DNA of 64,000 bases from Agrobacterium rosae (GTDB lineage Bacteria; Pseudomonadota; Alphaproteobacteria; Rhizobiales; Rhizobiaceae). Position 1 is the first letter of the stretch. The number at the start of each line of letters is the position of its first letter. Shown here piece by piece: positions 60,841 through 64,000 of the stretch. The stretch spans positions 92,236 through 156,235 of the forward strand of contig NZ_NXEJ01000002.1 in assembly GCF_002915175.1 (NCBI RefSeq), written 5' to 3'. A program made the translations under genes and the position numbers. The notes under the pieces were generated by a model, which saw only the letters and a program-made list of their open reading frames with translations, ran no database searches and was not told the DNA's origin.

Positions 60841-61905
60841 TCACACCTGCAGGGATGCACCCAGCAAGCCAAGCCCCATCAGCAAGACGAACACCGCGCC
60901 GGCGATCTCTATGCCGTGGGTGATGCGTGATGCCTTGGTGCTGCCGGTGCCTGCGAAGCGGACGGCGATGTCTTTGGCTTTGACGGCGAGGCAGGCCAGG
61001 AGTGAGACGGTGATGGCGGTGCCGATGGACATGGCGAGGACGGAGAGGATGCCGCCCATCAACAACCCGTTCAGCACGGAAAAGCTCATGACGATGATGG
61101 CACCGGAGCACGGGCGCAGGCCAACGGCGATGATGGCCGACCATGCTTCATGCAGGCTGAAATCTTTCGCGCGCAGCATGGATGGGTCTGGCGCGTGGGC
61201 GTTGCCGCAGGTGGTGCAGAGGTCGCCCGTGCCGCTCTGGGCGTGATCTGCGAAGACGGGCTTGCCCTGGAAGCGAAGGCCGCTGCCCATTCCCGTTCTT
61301 GGCGGGCCAAGGGTGACGGGTGCGGGATTGGCGATGGCAAGAGCTGGTGCGGGCTCTACTTTCACCATGAGGCTGCGCAGCTTGCGGAACAGCAGCCATG
61401 CGCCGAACAGGGCGACCATCGCGAAGCTGGCGATTTCCATTGCCTGCGTCGCCTTGGTCATGGTGATGGAGGTGCCGCGCAGCACCAGATAGGCAGCACC
61501 GACCAGTGCGATGGCGACCGCGCCTTGTAAAATGGCTGAGATGAAGGAGATGACGATGCCGCGTCTCAGCTGCGTTTCGTTGGCAATCATATAGGACGAG
61601 ATGACCGCCTTGCCGTGGCCGGGGCCGGCGGCGTGGAACACGCCATAGGCAAAGGACAGGCCGATGAGCGATGTCAGTGCCCACGGGTCGTCCCGCATGG
61701 CTTTCAACGCGCCCGTCAAGGCGCGGTAGAAGGTTTGCTGGTGGACGTTGATCCACTGGAAGAGGGGGGCGAGCGGTCCTCCGATGGAGATGGAGGGTTC
61801 TGCCGAGCCGATGCCGAGTGGAGACTGGGCGTGGGCGGTGGACAGGGTGGCGAGGAAGATGGCGCATAAGATGAGAAGAAAGCGAGCGCTGGTGAACTGT
61901 TTCAT
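60841..61905 (-). CDS. NicO-family nickel/cobalt transporter (RcnA-like)
   Basis: A 354-residue membrane protein with a signal-like N-terminus (up to AHA near residue 26) and about six further helices. The family motifs AAGPGHGKAVISSY and VGLRPCSGAIIVMSF are present. A hydrophilic loop between helices contains GDLCTTCGNAHAPDP, a CxxC plus histidine that could bind metal; E. coli RcnA has a His-rich loop in a similar place. The direction of transport (uptake or efflux) cannot be told. The ATG at 61905 is preferred; 61926 is an alternative. Follows the DUF1007 gene across repeat C5. Confidence 0.82.
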   Translation of the reverse strand: MKQFTSARFLLILCAIFLATLSTAHAQSPLGIGSAEPSISIGGPLAPLFQWINVHQQTFYRALTGALKAMRDDPWALTSLIGLSFAYGVFHAAGPGHGKAVISSYMIANETQLRRGIVISFISAILQGAVAIALVGAAYLVLRGTSITMTKATQAMEIASFAMVALFGAWLLFRKLRSLMVKVEPAPALAIANPAPVTLGPPRTGMGSGLRFQGKPVFADHAQSGTGDLCTTCGNAHAPDPSMLRAKDFSLHEAWSAIIAVGLRPCSGAIIVMSFSVLNGLLMGGILSVLAMSIGTAITVSLLACLAVKAKDIAVRFAGTGSTKASRITHGIEIAGAVFVLLMGLGLLGASLQV

Positions 61906-61950
61906 GTCGGTCGGTGAAGAAACCATGAGACCTTGGTGTTCGTGGTTTGC

Positions 61951-62103
61951 CCCCCTCTGCCCTGCCGGGCATCTCCCCCACAGGTGGGGAGATTTCATCG
62001 CCGCAACCCGCTTGCCCGTCTCAAAGGTTGAGGATGAAGCGAGGGGCGTGCCTCTTGCCGATCTCCCCACCTGTGGGGGAGATGCCCGGCAGGGCAGAGG
62101 GGG
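61951..62103. repeat. Long inverted-repeat element C5
   Basis: Perfect 43-base inverted arms at 61951-61993 and 62061-62103. Small hairpin GCCC-TGCC-GGGC, large stem CTCCCC with CACAGGTG. It lies between the DUF1007 and NicO genes, both on the minus strand. Confidence 0.9.
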
Positions 62104-62153
62104 GCGGCCATTGGCGCTGCCGGACACTTGAGCACAAAATGCACTTACGACCC

Positions 62154-62801
62154 TCAGCATTTCAGCTCCAGTCGCGTGGCAAACAGCTTGGTCATGTCGG
62201 TGCCGGTCGGATCGTTGAAGAAGGCGTCGGTCAGATTGTTCTGGTTCTGGGAGATGATTTCATCCGGGTCTGGCCGCACGACCTTGTGTTTGCAGGCCGC
62301 CAGATGCGTGCCCTTGACGACGATGTCGGTGTCCTTGGCGAAGTCTATTGCCGTGTAGAGCGTCGGGTCCCATGCGCCGAAGGTTAGCGTGCCTTTTACG
62401 GGGAGCGGCTTTTGCGGCTTCATGGAAAAGAACATCAGCACCTGACCGTCTTTGTAATCGACATGGATGGCATCGGGCTTGCCGAGATCTACCGGTTTTC
62501 CGTTCATTGTGACGAAGGTGTAATAGGAGAATTCGGCAAGCGATTCGTGCACCGTCGCGCCGATTTCAGCCAGTTCGTCCTTGTCCAGCTTGGCATCGCT
62601 GTTCTTGTCATAGTCCAGCACCACGCTTGCTGAAAACATCTCATCGAAGCGCCAGATGTTGCGCACTTCCGCGATGTTCCCGTCGGCACCCTCGATGATT
62701 TCCATCCGCGCTTCGGCAAAGATATGCGGGTGCGCCATGGCGCTGAGTGGCGCAAGACAGGCGGACAGGCATGCGCCCAGCGGTACGATCACGTTTTTCA
62801 T
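62154..62801 (-). CDS. DUF1007 periplasmic protein with an EF-hand-like loop
   Basis: A 215-residue secreted protein with a signal peptide ending near AMA at residue 21 and the family opening HPHIFAEARMEI. Members are usually encoded beside NicO-type metal transporters, as here, and are thought to assist them. Residues about 66-77 read DKNSDAKLDKDE, which fits the 12-position EF-hand loop (D, N, D, K, D and E at positions 1, 3, 5, 7, 9 and 12), so calcium binding is possible. Start at 62801 was chosen for the clear signal peptide; the upstream extension is charged. Confidence 0.85.
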   Translation of the reverse strand: MKNVIVPLGACLSACLAPLSAMAHPHIFAEARMEIIEGADGNIAEVRNIWRFDEMFSASVVLDYDKNSDAKLDKDELAEIGATVHESLAEFSYYTFVTMNGKPVDLGKPDAIHVDYKDGQVLMFFSMKPQKPLPVKGTLTFGAWDPTLYTAIDFAKDTDIVVKGTHLAACKHKVVRPDPDEIISQNQNNLTDAFFNDPTGTDMTKLFATRLELKC

Positions 62802-62893
62802 GGATGCCTGTCTGTCTCGACGCTTCAATCTGGTTTGTGATTCTACCGGAAAATGGGACCGAATTTCGGCTTGGCCGGAGATGTGCTGCGAAC

Positions 62894-63787
62894 TCATCCG
62901 TAATTCTTGAACCAGTTCGACAGATAGTCCACGAAGCTGCGCACCTTGGCGGGCAGGTAACGCCGGTGCGGGTAGACGGCATAGATGCCGCGATCGCGGG
63001 AAATATAGTCATCGAACAGGGTCACGAGTTCGCCTGAGAGAATGTGCGGTTTGGCGATGAAATCAGGCACGATGGCGACGCCGAGGCCGGTGCGGGCGGC
63101 ACGCAGCGTGGCCATCGGGCTGTTGACCTCGATAGGGCCGGTAATCGCCACGGAATTGGTGCCGCCGCCCGGTTCGAAATAGCGGATGTGGTTGTGGAAG
63201 CGGGAGTTGGTGTCCACGATGCAGGGCACCTTGGCCAGATCCTGCGGCGAATTCAGCGGGCCGTAACGATCCACGAATTCAGGGGTTGCTACCGCGTAAA
63301 CGCGAAAGTCGGCCAGCTTCCTGGCGATCATGCCGGAATCTTCCAGCTTGGTGATTCGCACAGCCAGATCAAAGCTTTCCTCGATCAGGTCCACGAACCG
63401 GTCTTCAGCGACGATTTCCAGAACCAGTTCCGGGTTTTCCTTGGCAAAATCGATCAGGCTCTGGCCGATTTCCGCGTCGATGAAGGTGCGCGGCACGGAG
63501 ATTCGCAGCTTGCCTTTCAGGTCGGCGTTGTTCTCGCGCACGAGATCAGCAAGGTTGTCGATTTCCTTTAGGATATCGGCGGCGGTGCGGTAATAGGTAT
63601 GGCCGGCTTCTGTCATGGAAAACTGGCGCGTGGTGCGGTTGAGAAGCAGCGCGCCGAGATCGTCTTCCAGTTCACGGACATATTTGGACAAAAGCGCCTT
63701 GGAACGCCCGGTCTTGCGGGCGGCGGCGGAAAAACCCTCCGCTTCGACGACGTCGATAAAGGCCCTGATGCGGGTGAGAGTGTCCAT
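62894..63787 (-). CDS. LysR-family transcriptional regulator
   Basis: A 297-residue LysR regulator with the N-terminal helix-turn-helix EGFSAAARKTGRSKALLSKY and a LysR substrate domain from about residue 90 (LRISVPRTF). The unusual RSKALLSKYVREL helix is typical of the AaeR/YhcS-like subgroup. It precedes the DUF1007/NicO genes on the same strand and is followed upstream by a divergent region holding a strong palindrome. Its target may be beyond the window edge. Confidence 0.9.
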   Translation of the reverse strand: MDTLTRIRAFIDVVEAEGFSAAARKTGRSKALLSKYVRELEDDLGALLLNRTTRQFSMTEAGHTYYRTAADILKEIDNLADLVRENNADLKGKLRISVPRTFIDAEIGQSLIDFAKENPELVLEIVAEDRFVDLIEESFDLAVRITKLEDSGMIARKLADFRVYAVATPEFVDRYGPLNSPQDLAKVPCIVDTNSRFHNHIRYFEPGGGTNSVAITGPIEVNSPMATLRAARTGLGVAIVPDFIAKPHILSGELVTLFDDYISRDRGIYAVYPHRRYLPAKVRSFVDYLSNWFKNYG

Positions 63788-63809
63788 ATACGGCTCCTGT
63801 TTGTTCCAT

Positions 63810-63843
63810 ATTCTTGAACGTCCGAGCCCTATCGTTCAAGAAT
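63810..63843. promoter_or_regulatory. Palindrome upstream of the LysR gene
   Basis: ATTCTTGAACG at 63810-63820 and CGTTCAAGAAT at 63833-63843 are perfect 11-base inverted arms with a 12-base spacer. It begins 23 bases before the LysR start codon. A likely regulator site for the LysR gene and for a gene to the right of the window. The remaining 157 bases to the end show no gene. Confidence 0.65.
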
Positions 63844-64000
63844 AAAATCGAGTGCCGAAAAAATCCGCATTATGATGAAAAATTCCCTTGATTGTTACAG
63901 CGAATATTCTTATCTCCCGTTTGCCCAAAGTCGCACGTGCCCATGTGTGTCCGCCGGACCCTCGATGTGGTGAGGAGTTTGGTAAGGTACCTGGAATTAA

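Overview
The window looks like a chromosomal segment of an alphaproteobacterium of the Rhizobium/Agrobacterium group. The evidence is a GC-rich coding style, a very high density of ABC importers for sugars, polyols and peptides, a sitABCD-type manganese importer, and three kinds of intergenic palindromic repeat that recall rhizobial mosaic elements. The genus assignment is inference from gene content. No rRNA, tRNA, prophage, insertion sequence or CRISPR array was recognised.

Layout. 1-7077: end of a phosphoribosyltransferase, then an M19 dipeptidase and a complete peptide/nickel-type ABC importer (binding protein, two permeases, two ATPases). 7287-11813: a LysR regulator and a second importer of the same family that has a binding protein and two permeases but no ATPase. 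11901-12578: ExoD-like protein. 12653-22898: a polyol catabolic block (SorC regulator, binding protein, two permeases, ATPase, mannitol-type dehydrogenase, HAD phosphatase, FGGY kinase, RpiR regulator). 23214-26748: CysZ-like protein, endonuclease III, DUF2244 protein, an AraC/methyltransferase DNA repair protein and a ParD/ParE-like toxin-antitoxin pair. 26755-30625: a SorC regulator divergent from transaldolase, and an IclR regulator divergent from an SDR dehydrogenase. 30834-35878: DUF1328 protein, sitABCD and a His-rich unknown protein. 36015-39233: lysS and gltX. 39423-44664: an unknown protein, a TerC protein, and a TetR regulator divergent from an EmrAB-type efflux pair. 44931-51341: DUF533 protein, KDPG aldolase, a CYTH/CHAD pair, TrhO and a CHASE4-like/GGDEF/EAL protein. 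51542-54982: metNIQ and a nitroreductase. 55665-59706: a LacI regulator, xylB and xylA on one strand. 59921-63787: GNAT acetyltransferase, a small membrane protein, a NicO/DUF1007 metal pair and a LysR regulator.

Several catabolic routes converge. Polyols and xylose give keto-sugars and xylulose-5-phosphate, which transaldolase can process, and KDPG aldolase belongs to the Entner-Doudoroff pathway. Each catabolic unit has its own regulator beside it, often with a clear palindrome in the shared upstream region.

The most unusual feature is in the spaces between genes. At least thirteen intergenic palindromic elements are present, in two superfamilies. In both, hairpin loops are constant (CTTGA/TCAAG in one, TGCC in the other) while the stems differ from copy to copy and remain base-paired. 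Four of the five long elements of the second superfamily lie between same-strand neighbouring genes, two of them exactly between a binding-protein gene and its permease gene. Other notable items are a 13-bp perfect hairpin that buries the ribosome binding site of the DUF533 gene, and a ParE-like toxin frame that has no standard start codon and is in frame with its antitoxin.
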